A DNA stretch of 64,000 bases, taken from Hybos culiciformis (Eukaryota; Arthropoda; Insecta; Diptera; Hybotidae). Under the pieces are notes generated by a model, which saw only the letters and a program-made list of their open reading frames with translations, made no database searches and was not told the origin of the DNA. The stretch is from the NCBI GenBank assembly GCA_964007475.1, contig OZ023273.1:60407834-60471833 (forward strand), in the 5' to 3' direction. The translations under genes were made by a program, and so were the position numbers. Positions 12,956 through 26,426 of this stretch are shown one piece after another. The first letter of the stretch is position 1, and each line of letters starts with the position of its first letter.

Positions 12956-15900
12956 TTTTCATTTTTATTTATTAGATTTAACATATTAACATTTTTATGT
13001 GCGTTTATATATTAAATATGTAAATAAAATAAAAGAACTGCTAATCACAGACATAAGTATAATTGTACATGTTTTATGTTTAGACTGCATGATTCTATTA
13101 CGTACAGAATTATTTAAAAGCGTATCATCGTAGGTATACACTTATCGCCAACTGTGATAAATTGAATTTCCATTGTTTTGTTACTGAGATATTCCTTTGG
13201 TTGGATAAAACGTCAAATTTCAATCTTTTATATCGAGTCCACCGACTAAAGAAAATACTCTGATTTAGTAAATAAACTCGGATTAATTATAATTTTTTCA
13301 TTTTTTGGTGGCCTTAATGTATTTTGTAGTAATTGGGTATATGATTGTTTATTCCGCAAAAGAGTAGTTTCAAAAGTTCTAGCTCCGCAGAGATATACAA
13401 GGAATTCATATTCAAACGAACAGCGATAATAATTTTTTATCATAAAAGAAAAAATCTTTAATATAAACAGAAAATAAAACATTTTCATACTTATACAAGT
13501 ACACAAGTATTATAGTCAAAGAATAATATAGCTACTTATAGATTCAATATTATTATACTTTCAAAAGAATTAATTGAATCAGAAAGTGAAAACATTAAAG
13601 TATAGGCATAGTCGAGGGTTCGAACAAACTATTTGTTATTTGATTTGATATTTAAGTTTGTTTCTATGACGCCATTTATGTACAAAACATATTATACGCT
13701 TATCAATTGTTTAATGTTAAAGTTTTATAGTTTTCTTTTACTTAAAAAGACTGCTTATTTCAATATTACTTTCAACATTAAATATATGCAAACATTTTTT
13801 GTTATAAAATATATGTATAATGTGCTGCTTAATAAAATTTGGTGTCAAGACAACTTATACGAACTATTTTAAATGAAACATAAAAAAAAATGTCTATATA
13901 TTAATTTTTATTTCTTTTTTTTTTTGAGACGGAACGCAATCGTTATAATACACAGGTTTCAAAAAGTTGACTTTATAAAATTAAATAAAAAAAGTACAAA
14001 AAAAACTATTTTCATTTTGTGTTAATATATCTTCCTACATAAAATATATAGTAAAGCTATAGTACATTGAGTAGACGACATTACTTATGTAAAATAAAAT
14101 AAAAATGCTTCCTAATGGAAAATATTCTGCTTGTTTTCGAAAATTAATAAATGAATCATATTACTAAAAAAAAAAAGGCATATTTTGAAAGCATCCGGTC
14201 AATTAATACAAAAGAAATATTCCAATTAGCAATTGGTCTAAATACAAGAGATCCGAAATCAATTTGTCCAAGTTATATTTGATAATGTGTAAAAGAATAG
14301 ACTTTGAAAAAATTGATTCGAAAACAATATGGATAAAAATTGTTTATACGTCTAGGCTAGGATAAAGTAAAATCAAAATATAAGATAAATATTATATATA
14401 AGATTTACGTACTTTCAACATCGTTGCCGAGGACTATGCTTTGTTATATAATATAACTTAGGTTCAGTTAGGTTAGGTTATAGCAAAGCCACCAAAAACC
14501 TTACTTTTTTCTCGCTGTGTTACACATGGGAATTACAAAAGTAAAACTGTAGCGAATAATAGTACTATTAAGAAGTTTTGTTATAAAATCAAAATAATAT
14601 AATATCCTTATACCTAATACCATAATTTTATTTAGCATAATAAAAAATCGCACTGATTTTATTCATTTTTAAAAAAATGTTAAATCAATTGTTTTTGTAC
14701 TCAAATATTGTTCGATCAATAGTCTTTGGTTAAATTAAAGAGCAAAACCATTTTATGTGTTACAAATTCCTAAAAAAATGTTTTAAGTTTTCAGTATAAT
14801 ATTATTTATTTTATTAATGTGTGTGTTGATTTATAGTAATTTTATATATATGTATACAACTATTTTGAACATATTAGTTAAGTGTTCACCTATGTAGGTT
14901 GAAAATAAAATAATTTTTGTGCAATGTAAATTTTAAGCCCTATTATCGATTTTTGGATCATTTTACAACTTAATTGTAGCTTAAAAAACAACAATAATTG
15001 AAATTAAAGTAAGAAAATGTTTGCTTAGAAATGAATAATATACTATTAAATTCATTAAAAATGTTGAAATCTTTATTATTGAAAATATGAATATGTAAAT
15101 TTATTTTTTTTCAAGACCGTCTGTCAGTCCGACAATAAATATTTATTTAAAAAAAATGCCGAAATATACGAAGTCCTTGTCAATTGACTGTTAAACGTTG
15201 AGATTCTGGGATTAAGGTTTCTGCTCTCTACGTACAAAATTTATATATTTTTAAAGTTTTAATGAATTCTGATGACAATTGGTAGTACTATTTAACTACA
15301 TATTCCGACGATTCGCTAAATATTTATCAACCACAATAGAAAAAAAACCGTTTGTCAAAATATTTAATTAAATTTATTTCCTAACCTTTTTTTTTTTAAA
15401 TATTAAGTTTTATTTGGCAAACAATTTTCATATGTATATAAATAATATTATACAATTATAATATAATAAATATAAAAATAATAAATATAAATATAAATAT
15501 CGTCGACTAAGAAAATGTGTACCACATGCCGATTTTCCAATTTTCATATTACGATGGTTTGGTTGAGGTTTCCGATACTTCTGCAACGATTTCTGCGATT
15601 TGTTTGATCGTATTTCTAACTAAATTTAAAGGAAATCACTAACGTCAAAAAAAATTAGAGAATTAGATTAAATTTTCGGATTCACTGAAATACTTTAATA
15701 ACATTACTCTATTTCTAATTTTTATTTCGATTATACTATTTGTAATAATACATGGAACAAATTTGTAATAAAAGCATAACAAAAGTAAATTTTTTTAAAA
15801 TTTAATTAACTCCGGTTCGAACGAACCATAAGATTAACACGAAATCGTGTGAGAGATCCGGTACTATAGGAAATTTGTATGGGTACACTGGAACCTTTAA

Positions 15901-18900
15901 AAATTGTTAAATGCCTAAGTCTTTTAAATCGAGGTTTGTCAAACGGGCTACGTACGTATACCTCATTTATGAGATATTTAATTCGTCTGTTAACATTAAT
16001 ATTTCATTTATTTAATAATATTTTTTAGCTTAAAATTTCTTTAAAAATTATAAATACCTATCAGTTTGTGATAAATAAAAAAAAATATTGTTTTCTATTA
16101 AAATTCAAAATCTAAAATGTTGATACCAAATAATAGCGGAAAAGCCATTGCAACATTTTGAATCGAAAGACCAACGAAAGGAAGGCTAAATATTCAGTTG
16201 TATTGTATTTAGTTATATTATATTTAAAAAAATAATAAATCTGTCAGATACTTTTTATAAAATTTTTGTAAGATACGGGTATTTATCTTATATGACATAT
16301 CATGCTAGTCAAATCATTAAGTAAGGACAAACTTGTGTGCTGGGTATATTTACATTTTTTAATATTATGCACAGCTTCTTTTGTTGTCTGTTGTTTTGGT
16401 TACATGTAAAGTGTCTATACATAAATTTTTTATTAATCGGTTGCTCTCGCATTTATGAAATATTATATTAGGGTAAAAGAGGGAATAAGAGAAACTTTTT
16501 ATGCATACATATACATATATTATGCTTTATTTAGTATAATTTTTTTCAATTTAAGTTTTTTTTTTTAATAATGTACATATTTAATTCACGCCAATTTTTT
16601 TTTTTTTATCAATCTTAAAATAAAAGATCGAGAAATGAATAAATGAATACTTTAATAGTATTTAATAGTATTATGTACATATATATTGGTATTATTTAGG
16701 TTGAGGCATATTATATTAAAGTTTCGCGAAGGAAAATCCACCAAATTGAAATAAATTTGGTTATAAAAATTATTTATATACCATGTAAATAGAGTGTACA
16801 TAATTGTGCTCTTTAAGTTTATACATTTTAGTAGTGCTTAGTAATTAATAAAATATTTTATTATTAAGTAATTCAAAGTAAACGTGTCGGCATAGCAGAC
16901 ATTATACCTAGTATTAAATATTATTAACAAATATTTTTTTTTTTGAAATTATTCACAATAATTATTGTAATCATTACAATTTGTCATGGAATCAAAACCA
17001 CGAAGAAGCCAAAAACAAATATTAATTATTAAGTAACATATTTCTATTGAATTTTGGTAATTTTTTCAGTATATCAAACCAACAAAAAAATATTTGAACC
17101 CGGATGGGTTCAGGGCTGTTTGATTGATCAAAAACGAATCTAAATATGTATATTAATATTGTTTGTCTTATTTCTCTTTGAATTGTTGTCTCTTTTAATT
17201 TTAAATAATTTTGTTAACATTATATTTAAAAAAAAAAAAAATGTTTTCTTTGAATTTGTTATTACTTAAATTAAGCTTTTTTCGCATCGCTAAACAAAGA
17301 ATAAATTGTAGACATAAAGATAAACACTATATTTTTAATATTTTTATTTTTATAGTCTCTCATTATCTTTTTTGTAGTTTTTTAATACTATTTTTTTTTT
17401 TCAATGACAAATTTTCATTCCACAAAGAGTAGGATTTTGATTTAATTTGGTGTAGGTATATTAATATGATAGTAATTTAAAAAAAAAAGTTTTGTAAAGA
17501 ATTTGGTATTTCGGAAAAAAATTTATATTTATAAAATTTATTGTGATAATGGAAATGATTGTGTTTCGTTTGGGTGAGCCAAATAAACTTATTAATCATG
17601 AATCAATACACAAATCATGAATCAATACACATTGGATAGACAATTTACTTTCAATTATTATTCTAATATGTATTTTTTCTTGAATTGTCTTCAAAATTAT
17701 ACTGCATTTTTTATTTAAATTCATATAATAGTTTACTTCATACAGCTGTATTCTTATTTAAACAAAATACCAGAAGTAACAGAATACAACCTTGAGTAAT
17801 ACTATGAATAAAAATACAAACTTTTTACCAAATATATATGTAACACTCACGGATAGACAATTCTAAAGTTTAAATTAATATAAAAATTATAATTGAAAGT
17901 ACAATTTGTTGTGGTATCATATGTGTCGATATAGGTATTGAATTAGAAATTGAAAAGAAATACACCAATTTGAAGTCTATTATTTAGGTGGCTTCAAGGT
18001 TAGCTTAACAACAAATTAATTTCATATTAAACATTAAAAATTTTCTTTTCAGAAGATTCAATTTCTATTTAGCAAATTTCTCTGCATCGTGCATTCCATA
18101 ATCTTCTTTTGATTCAATAAAAAAAAAAGAAGAAAAATACAAAAAAAAAAAACATTAGATACAGAACGCAAGTTTTTTGCTTTGGCGGTTCCAGATGAGT
18201 ACAAAAATTAAGTAAATTTTCTATTCATTTTTAATTTTATTTTATGTATGAACGATTTTTCTGTGTGTATAATAGAAAATATAATGAAAATAACATTTAT
18301 GTCCATAATTTAACCGGAAAATGTAGATTATCTATATATATAATAAACAATCACACAAGTGAGCACTGAGCATGTATTTGTTTATTTTCATTAAATTTTC
18401 ACTAAAATTTCATATTTTTTATTTTATAATTTTCAATTTCAATAATTTGAAAACATGATATTTGAATTATATTTATATATATTTTTTTGTTTTAATTGAA
18501 AATTATATATTTTTCCGTTCATTTGGGAAAACGCAATGACTACATAACACACATGACCGCGATTTTAATAATTTTTTTTTTTTGTATATTCAAGTTTTTT
18601 TTTTTTTATTTAATGTTTATACATTATCCTCAAATCATAAACACAAAATATTATTGAAGTTATGTTGAAGGAAAATCTCTAAAAAATTTACCGTTATATA
18701 AAATTCACAACCGATTTGAGAGAAATCTAATAACAAACTGAATTTTCTTAAATTTTTGTTGTTTTTTTGTTTTTTTTTTTCATAAAAATGCTGTTTACAT
18801 AAAATGAGTCATATTTTTTTGTATCTAAAATAATATGAGAGAGAAATACTAAACAAAAAAAAAATAAATAAATAAAAGTGTTCGGAAAATGATTTTAATT

Positions 18901-21900
18901 TTTATGTTGTGTATCTACTATCTGATTTTGACCTGCAAAAAAAATTTTATGTTGGTTGCCTGTCACGATTGAAAATGTTTTTATGCAGTTACACATTTTT
19001 ATGTAGAAGAGAAATTTAAAGCATAAATTGTGCTTCATGTACCTATACTTTTTTTCGTATTAAAATTTTTATGAGAAAACAATAAAGAGTATTATTATTA
19101 CACTGAAAAAAATTTCATAAAAGATGTGTTATCATTATTTTATATAGTAGGTACCTTAAGCAGTTTGAAAAAATAAGATAAAAAAAATTAATATGAAAAT
19201 GTGTATACTTATTAAATGAGTTTTATTAATGCCTTACTTAAAGTGTCTAATTAACATACATTTTTTCCTTGAATTGGAATTTCAAAAATACGATAACAGA
19301 TGTGCCAGTGTTAATGTAAAAGGATTCCATTATCATCGATGTAAATACTAAGTAGTTGATGGTACCATTGAAGTATTTTATATAGCACTTGGACGTATTT
19401 ATCGTTTTATCGTTTCTGTCAGATTAGTAAACTCTACATTTATAGTCTGTTAAAAACCTAAACAAAAAAAAACTAAAATAATTTATTTCAAAGGGGAAAT
19501 TCAATCCTAGTAATTTTAAATATTCGAATACTTTTATCACAAGAGAAACGTATAATATTCAAATTTATGTTGCAAATACATACTATTTAAACTTATTAAA
19601 AATTAAATTGTTACTAATACTATTTAAACTTATTAAAAATAAATTGTTAAAGATCATACCGTGTCGTCAATCGCGGGACGTAACTTTAACTAACAGTTTC
19701 AAAATAAAGAAAAATTATTGGATTCAGCCGGCCTCTGCATAAATACAGCTCAATACTTTACTATTACTATTCAGGAGAAAATTGTACGTACTCATGTTTA
19801 TTTGATTTCAATGTGTATTTCCGAACAAAAAACTTGAAATATCAAAAAAAATTTAGTTATAAAAGCTTTCTTCATGAGAACAGATTTCATATTTCTTGCA
19901 TTATAAATAGTACCTGTATGTTCTGAAAAAGTTATTCAAAAATAAAGAGTTTGTAATAATGAAAATAAATCTACTATTAAATTTCTTTTTATTCTAATTT
20001 CCCAGTGTATTTAAAATCAATTAGCCATTATAATATGGATTCCATTTTCATACTTAGAATAGTGAATAAAAATAAAAAAATTATTAAAAGGGGAAATTTG
20101 TAAAAAAATAAATTTAAGGTTCATTTAACAATTTCTTGACTTGCAATGATATTTTATTATTTTTATAGTTCAAAGAAATTTATTCTGTATAAATTAAGAG
20201 TTAAATTTGAAACATTTTTACATGTCATGAAGTGCAAATTGAAAATATTATGAATACAAAACTATCGTAGAAAATTAATTCACAAACAAACTTTTAAACT
20301 ACTGTCATGGAAACCGTTTCGGATTTTGAAGTTTGGTCAGACCCTCTTATCCCCGTCCAAACTTCGGGCTTTGTAACACCCCAAAGAATCATTATTATCA
20401 CTAAATATGGATTACTTTTTTGTCAAATTTTTTTTAAATTTTCGTTCTTTCCCAAAAGGATGTTGTAATTTTTTTTGTAATTTTCACAACTTTTCTCTAT
20501 TGTAAAAATGGAGTTATAGAAATCAAACTTTTTTATAATTATAAGGTAAAAAGGATGGGCAAAAAAGGATTTTTAATTATAGAGAATTTTATTATCTACA
20601 ATCAAGGATTTCGGATTTACCCTTATCGAGAAAATTACAAAAACCTATGGCTACATGACTAGATGGCATTTGCGGGTATAACGTCATATATTTTCTGAGT
20701 CCAAGTATATTAAAACATTTTATGGATAAATAATATTTTTTGTCTAATGAGCGTTTGTTTCCCTTCATTTGTTTCGAGTAATCCATAGATTTTATTCGAG
20801 TATTCACGGATATTAGTTATGTTATTCATTGTATTACTATTTTTACGTTGCTTGTTGGAGTGGTTAAAAAAAATTATTAAATGGTAGAATTTTGAGTTTA
20901 TGAACAAATGTAACGCTTTATCTTGTGGATTTTCTAATATGTATAATATGTATAATGTTTAAATTTTACATTTTTGTCAATTCACAATAATATTGTCGTT
21001 GGGAAATGGTTTGATGACTTTGACTTCAATTACTTCACATTATATTATGAAAGATTTGGGAAATATACATTTTTATGTTCGCAAATTTTTTAAAATTTAA
21101 ATTTTAAAAAAACCAGATTTTAAAATACGAAATGATTGAATTTTAAAAGTAAATGAATAGTTAATGAATTAATTGAAATAAATGCAGATTCAATTATTTA
21201 ATTCAACTTTTTTATCCAAACATAGAGTACAATAAACTGATTGTATGTAATATAATATCTTACAAATAAAAATTAAAATGAAAGAAAGCAACAAAAAAAA
21301 ACGAGTGAAATCAAATAGAGAGAAAATTGTGCAGTATTAAAAACAGAGAGTTATTATTCGAAAATTAATCTCATAAATTAAATATTTAGAGTTTTTTTTT
21401 AATTAAAAATAATTATTTAACAATAATTACTAATGATTAATAATATATAAATGCACATGGGGTCGCAGATGTATGTATAGGTAACGGTAGTCTTCATAAA
21501 ATTGTAGGAAAAAAATGTATTGATAAATTGAATGTAAGTTTTCAAACAAATTATTTATCATATTGTCATCAAATCAAAAAATTAAGAAAAACATTTTATT
21601 TTTTGCCACTTAGGCTCACAAACCCAACCAATTACAGATATAAACTTCAAAAAGGTGGAAAAAAAATTGCACGGCCACTGGAAGAATACATAAGCTATAA
21701 AATTTAATTTCGATTCACAATGAAAAGTTAAAGGGTTGTAAGTATTTCAACAAAAATACAATAAGATCAGTAAGCTTAAAAAAATATATATATATAACTA
21801 ATTGAAATGTAATTTATTATACAAGTTTTAAATGGTGTGATAAAAAGTAAAGTGATAAGAGTTAAATTGTGGTTAAATTATTTCAAGATAATTTGTAAGA

Positions 21901-22403
21901 TGACGATTCTTTATTCATACAAACGTGATACATAGAGAGAACTAACGTGATATTATAACCTAGTGACGTTTATGGTACAGTGCCAAACATGTAATTTAAT
22001 ATAAGTAAAAACATTTTTTTTAACAGAAATTTTTTTTTAAAGGATGAGAACTAAGAAGCAGAAAAAAAAATTTTTTTTCATACAAAGACTCAAAATATTT
22101 TAAAAAGAATTACTGATGAAGGATCTAGCTTTGAGTATTCATCAAGATTATAATAAACATACACTACAAATGAAGCTTCAAATAGCAAAATCTAAAGTGA
22201 TAGGATGTTGAATAAAAGAATCAATAGGCCTATTTAACATTTAATTTTAAATCAATAAGAAATAAGATGTTAAGTTTTTATGATTATAATTATTGCTGTT
22301 TTGAGATACTTCGTCATACTTACTTACATATTTTTAATTCTCTTAAAATGTATGAGCCCATTAAATTTTAGTTTTTCCACATATTTTAAATCAGTATTTC
22401 ATT
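12956..22403. other. 9.4-kb AT-rich stretch with no recognised gene
   Basis: I see no domain-bearing frame or coherent exon chain. Minor items: an 18-bp direct duplication near 17596-17632, a ~35-bp direct duplication near 19580-19650, a few TTAGG-like words at 14459-14480 that are not an array, and a less AT-rich patch at 20300-20390 of unknown origin. Candidate frames at 13246, 13633, 17211, 20592 and 20710 are 65-86 codons of biased composition and are not supported. Confidence 0.45.
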
Positions 22404-22603
22404 NNNNNNNNNNNNNNNNNNNNNNNNNNNNNNNNNNNNNNNNNNNNNNNNNNNNNNNNNNNNNNNNNNNNNNNNNNNNNNNNNNNNNNNNNNNNNNNNN
22501 NNNNNNNNNNNNNNNNNNNNNNNNNNNNNNNNNNNNNNNNNNNNNNNNNNNNNNNNNNNNNNNNNNNNNNNNNNNNNNNNNNNNNNNNNNNNNNNNNNNN
22601 NNN
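22404..22603. other. assembly gap (200 N)
   Basis: Exactly 200 Ns, a size commonly used as a placeholder by scaffolding software, so the true distance is probably unknown. The 112-codon frame at 22280-22618 exists only because it reads through the Ns. Right after the gap (22618-22665) a short AT-rich word containing ATATTAAATTGTAA is directly repeated. Confidence 0.98.
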
Positions 22604-23319
22604 AAAAAGCTTATTTAAAATACTACATATTAAATTGTAAATACTATATATTAAATTGTAAGGTAAAACTTGGCTTTTAATCTTATAAACGTTACTTTAA
22701 CCTTTATAATAACCTTTATCATGGATTACAAAAACTGGAAAAAGTGTCGTGTTTTTTCTAGATATAAAAAAATTTCACTATGCAATAGAATAGATAAAAG
22801 AGATAGAGGATTCCTAACTTTTTTATTATGTTCGAAATAAGTATTCAAAATTATTAAAAGATGTGTAAAATTTAAATTTGAATTTGAAATATTTTGAAAT
22901 CTTTAGGTTTAAGTTTCTTTTTAATTTTTTTTGTAATAAGAATAATATATGCATATTATATATATTATATACTGGATTAAGGTTTGGCAAGCCTGAATTG
23001 GATGGTTGGTTATTTTTTTTCTCGTAAAAAAAAAATAAATAAATAAAAATAAGAAATAAAATAAAATTAATTTATTTTTATTTTATTTTATTGGTATTGA
23101 ATTAGTAATTTTTAAAATTTTAAAATTTGATTTTGAATTGGAATTGTTTAATGCAACCAGATTTATTTGTAATTGGATAAAAGCCATTATAAATTTTTAT
23201 ACCCTTGAGAGGTCACTGAAACAAATTATTCATCAACTATTCATCATATTAACAAAGGGAAAAAAATTATTTAAAAAAATAATAATATAGAACAAAATTG
23301 TTATTTTAGAACACCGCTG
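22604..23319. other. AT-rich flank and possible 5' part of a LINE
   Basis: No coding frame. The last hundred bases before the ORF1 start may be the element's 5' UTR, but I cannot locate the boundary or a target-site duplication. Confidence 0.35.
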
Positions 23320-24066
23320 ATGAATGATAGTACTGCCTACAAAAGGTTAAGATCATATCTATCACCTGAATTAGCAGACTCATCTCATTTAAAGAAACCT
23401 AAACTAATGATGGTAAGTGGTGCAACAAAAAACAACATGAATCTTGAATTACCCGTAGGAAATATTCCTTTGAAGGATCTATTGGGAGCGTTTGAACACA
23501 TTGTAGAAAATGCTATGGAAAAACTTAAAATTAATATTTCTCAAGAAATTACTGAAGAAATAGTTAAACTCCAGCAGCAAAATTCGGATCTTAAAAATGA
23601 AGTGGACAATCTGTCAAAAATTGTAATTGAAAACAAAAAAAGGTTAGAACTCTATGAGGCGGACGCTAGAAAAAACAATTTGATTATTCGAAATTTAGAT
23701 GTGGATGAATTTCCAATGCGCCAGCTGGAAAAATTATTTGTGGATATATTAAAACTGGAAAAGATGCCGTTGGTAGCAAAGGTTGTCAATGTGGGTAAAA
23801 AGAGCAATAAGATGGGAGTCAAAGTGGAATTTGTAAAAAATGAAGATATTGGATTAATTTTCAAGCAGGTCAAACTGCTTCGTAATACTAACATAAGTAT
23901 TGACAGAGATCTATCTAAACAAGCCCAGGAAAACAAAAAAGCTATGTTTGGCCTAAGAAATAGTTTGAACAAAATATTGCAGGGGCGCAGTACAATACAA
24001 ATAGTAGGTGAAAAAATGAAAATTAATGGTGTGTTTTTCCATTGGAATAATCGATGTTTGGAATAA
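23320..24066 (+). CDS. non-LTR retrotransposon ORF1 protein
   Basis: A 248-residue open frame. Residues ~56-115 form a charged heptad-type coiled coil (runs such as EEIVKLQQQNSDLKNEVDNL). This leads into an EADARKNNLIIRNL-type segment and a basic domain (residues ~118-240) resembling the RRM-like and C-terminal nucleic-acid-binding region of LINE ORF1 proteins. Such proteins coat the element's RNA. The frame ends inside a perfect 16-bp direct duplication (GGAATAATCGATGTTT twice, 24043-24074). With a single copy the frame would end a few codons later, so the duplication is a late change. The reverse transcriptase follows immediately. The start is the first in-frame ATG. The flanks are AT-rich non-coding DNA and the body is intact but surrounded by broken frames, so this is a dead copy. 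Confidence 0.8.
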   Translation: MNDSTAYKRLRSYLSPELADSSHLKKPKLMMVSGATKNNMNLELPVGNIPLKDLLGAFEHIVENAMEKLKINISQEITEEIVKLQQQNSDLKNEVDNLSKIVIENKKRLELYEADARKNNLIIRNLDVDEFPMRQLEKLFVDILKLEKMPLVAKVVNVGKKSNKMGVKVEFVKNEDIGLIFKQVKLLRNTNISIDRDLSKQAQENKKAMFGLRNSLNKILQGRSTIQIVGEKMKINGVFFHWNNRCLE

Positions 24067-24069
24067 TCG

Positions 24070-26053
24070 ATGTTTGAAAGTTTAAATGCAGACGCATTTG
24101 CTGATTATTTTTCTAACTTGCTTAACCCCCCGCTTCTCGCTCATGATTTTCAATTTGCAGAGCCTTTGATAATAGATACTGACTTGGATAGAGATTTCGA
24201 ATTGGGTGAGATTGGAGCTTTTTTTGGTAAGGTAAAGTCTAATAAAGCTCCAGGAAGGGATCGAATATCGTCTGAATTTTTAGTAAATGCCCCTGAGAAT
24301 TTTGTGAACCTTCTCCTCAAAAGCTTCAATTTCATGTTGAGTTCGAATTATGTTGAAGAAACTTTTTCTAAAAGTTTAATTTTTCCTTTGCATAAGAAAG
24401 GTGACCGCAACCTAGTAAGTAACTATAGAGGAATCTCATTTATAGATTGTATGGCTAAGGTTTTAATGGGCATTCTTCTGAATCGATTGTGTGAATGGGT
24501 TAATAAACACGAAATACTAAACGACTTTCAAGCCGGATTCCGTGCAGGCTACTCCACAGCGGATAACTTGTTTAGTTTATCAAAAATAATTAAATATAAA
24601 AATAAACAAAACAGAAAAGTTTACGCTTTTTTTGTAGATTTTCGGGCAGCGTTCGATTGCATATCAAGAAGGTCACTATTTTATAAATTATTGTCAATGG
24701 GCGTTTCAAGCAAGTTTGTCAAATTACTGGAATTACTAAGTCTGGAGCGGCAGTATGGGATGGGGAGGAGATATCGGAAACTTTTTATACAGGAATGGGT
24801 TTGAAGCAGGGTTGTCTCTTGTCGCCAATTCTTTTTGCTTTAATGCTGAACGATTTACACGAATTTATTGGTGGTGGCTTAAAAGTCGAGGGTATGTTGA
24901 TTAGGTTATTGATGTTCGCGGACGATTTGATTATCCTAGCGGACAATAAAGATGTTTTGCAGCGTATGATAAACAAACTTGAAGGTTACTGCAAGCTGTG
25001 GAACTTGGAAATAAATTTGGAAAAATCAAAAATAATGGTTTTTAGAAGGGGGGGAAGATTGGGTTTAAGTGAGAAATGGTTTTTAAATGGCGGTGAAATA
25101 GAAATTGTGAATAATTACAAATATCTGGGGGTTAAATTTATTCCGGGATTGTCATTTAGGCAGCATTTGGAAGACCGATTAATATGTGCTAAAAATAGTG
25201 TAAATGGTGTTTGGAGCAGCTTTCTTGCTAAGAATAATATAAGTTCTTCAGCGAAATTTAATATTTTTAAAGCAGTGACTACGGCAATCTATAGCTATGG
25301 GGCGCAAGTTTGGGGTGGCTCTAACTTGGATATTGGTAACAAATTGCAGCGTTTTTTTCTCAAAAAAATTCTGAACTTACCAGACAATACGTCTAATTAT
25401 CAACTAAATTTGGAAACTGGCTTACCTGAATTAAATCTATATTGTTTGGAACTTCATTTAGATTATTTATGTAAAATCTTATTCAAATACCCGGTTAATA
25501 GGCTTCCCGCTATTTTAGGCAGAATTGAATTAAGAAAACAATGTTTTTGGTTCGAGGACATGAAAGTTTTATGTGATAGTGTTGGAATTTATTTAGAGTT
25601 ATGAAGTATGCACTTTTGGAGGGGTTAAGAAATAAACAGAGATCAAAAGATATCCAAATGGCTAAAAGCAGTTCACATTGGTTATATAAGTTTCTTGATT
25701 ACGAAGAAGCTTTTAGTTACTTTAGAGATGATTATGATAGATCAAAAATAAGTTGGTTCTTTAAAGCTAGAGGTGGCTTAATTTTTCTAAATTCGGTGTC
25801 CTTTAGGGAGCCTGAAAGGCAACTTTGCTCTCTCTGTAATATGCGCGAAATTGAGGATATTAACCATTTCATTGGAAAATGTCCAATCTTGAGACATTTC
25901 CGAAATAAATTTTTGGGCAGTTCTATTTTAACGCAAGATGAAATTATAGTTTTGCTAAATAATTTTGAAGTAAGCAATATTGTTAAAATTTCTAATTACC
26001 TAAAAACGTGTTGGCTGTATCGAAGAAGTTTAATATTAGAATTTAATTACTGA
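24070..26053 (+). pseudogene. non-LTR retrotransposon reverse transcriptase, frameshifted
   Basis: Three consecutive frames (24070-24804, 24795-25604, 25601-26053) together encode most of a LINE-type reverse transcriptase. Visible motifs in order: KAPGRDRISSEF (palm/finger block), FPLHKKGD...NYRGIS, QAGFRAGYST, FFVDFRAAFD (motif A), GLKQGCLLSPILFALMLNDL (motif B), FADDLIILADN (motif C, catalytic Asp pair), then a thumb/connection region and a C-terminal Cys/His cluster CSLCNMREIEDINHFIGKC. The first break lies near 24735, where the coding frame (KSGAAVWDGEE) continues one frame over; the second is at the overlapping stop/start at 25601. No APE-type endonuclease precedes the RT, although such elements normally carry about 230 residues of it. 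The copy is therefore internally deleted and frameshifted. The clade (jockey, CR1, R1-like) is not resolved. Confidence 0.9.
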
Positions 26054-26165
26054 ATTTTTAGTTTTTCCGTTTTTTAGTTTATTTAATACAAGATGAAATC
26101 ATTACTAATTGTAAACATTAACATGGGAAAGGAAAATGAAATAAAATAAATAAATGAATAAAATT
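26054..26165 (+). mobile_element. 3' UTR and A-rich end of the LINE
   Basis: A short untranslated stretch after the RT stop leads to an A-rich tail with repeated AATAAA-type words (AAATAAAATAAATAAATG). The insert therefore probably ends near 26160. I cannot see a clear target-site duplication, partly because the 5' end is uncertain. Confidence 0.55.
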
Positions 26166-26384
26166 AGATATATATAGTTTTAAGAAAGTTACTTGCCAAA
26201 TCTTTTCCAACAGACGACGTTTAGTCATTGTTGTTCTTTTATTTGTTTGTTTGAAATGGACTTTATTTGTATTACATTTTATTTTTAATTATTACATTAG
26301 AGTTTAGTTAAATGAAATTTTTCTTGAATTGCTTGTAAAAATAAAATTAAGAATTATGTATGAAGATAAGATTGCAAATAAACA

Positions 26385-26426
<42 letters not shown>

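Noticed and set aside
12618..13015. Several overlapping open frames with seven-residue repeats on both strands
   Set aside because: They are the translation of the GAGGACA heptamer array, which lacks stop codons in most frames; the flanking codons come from the decayed repeat.
14459..14480. TTAGG-like words suggesting interstitial telomeric repeat
   Set aside because: Only a few imperfect copies; no array.
22280..22618. 112-codon frame across the gap
   Set aside because: Two-thirds of it is N.
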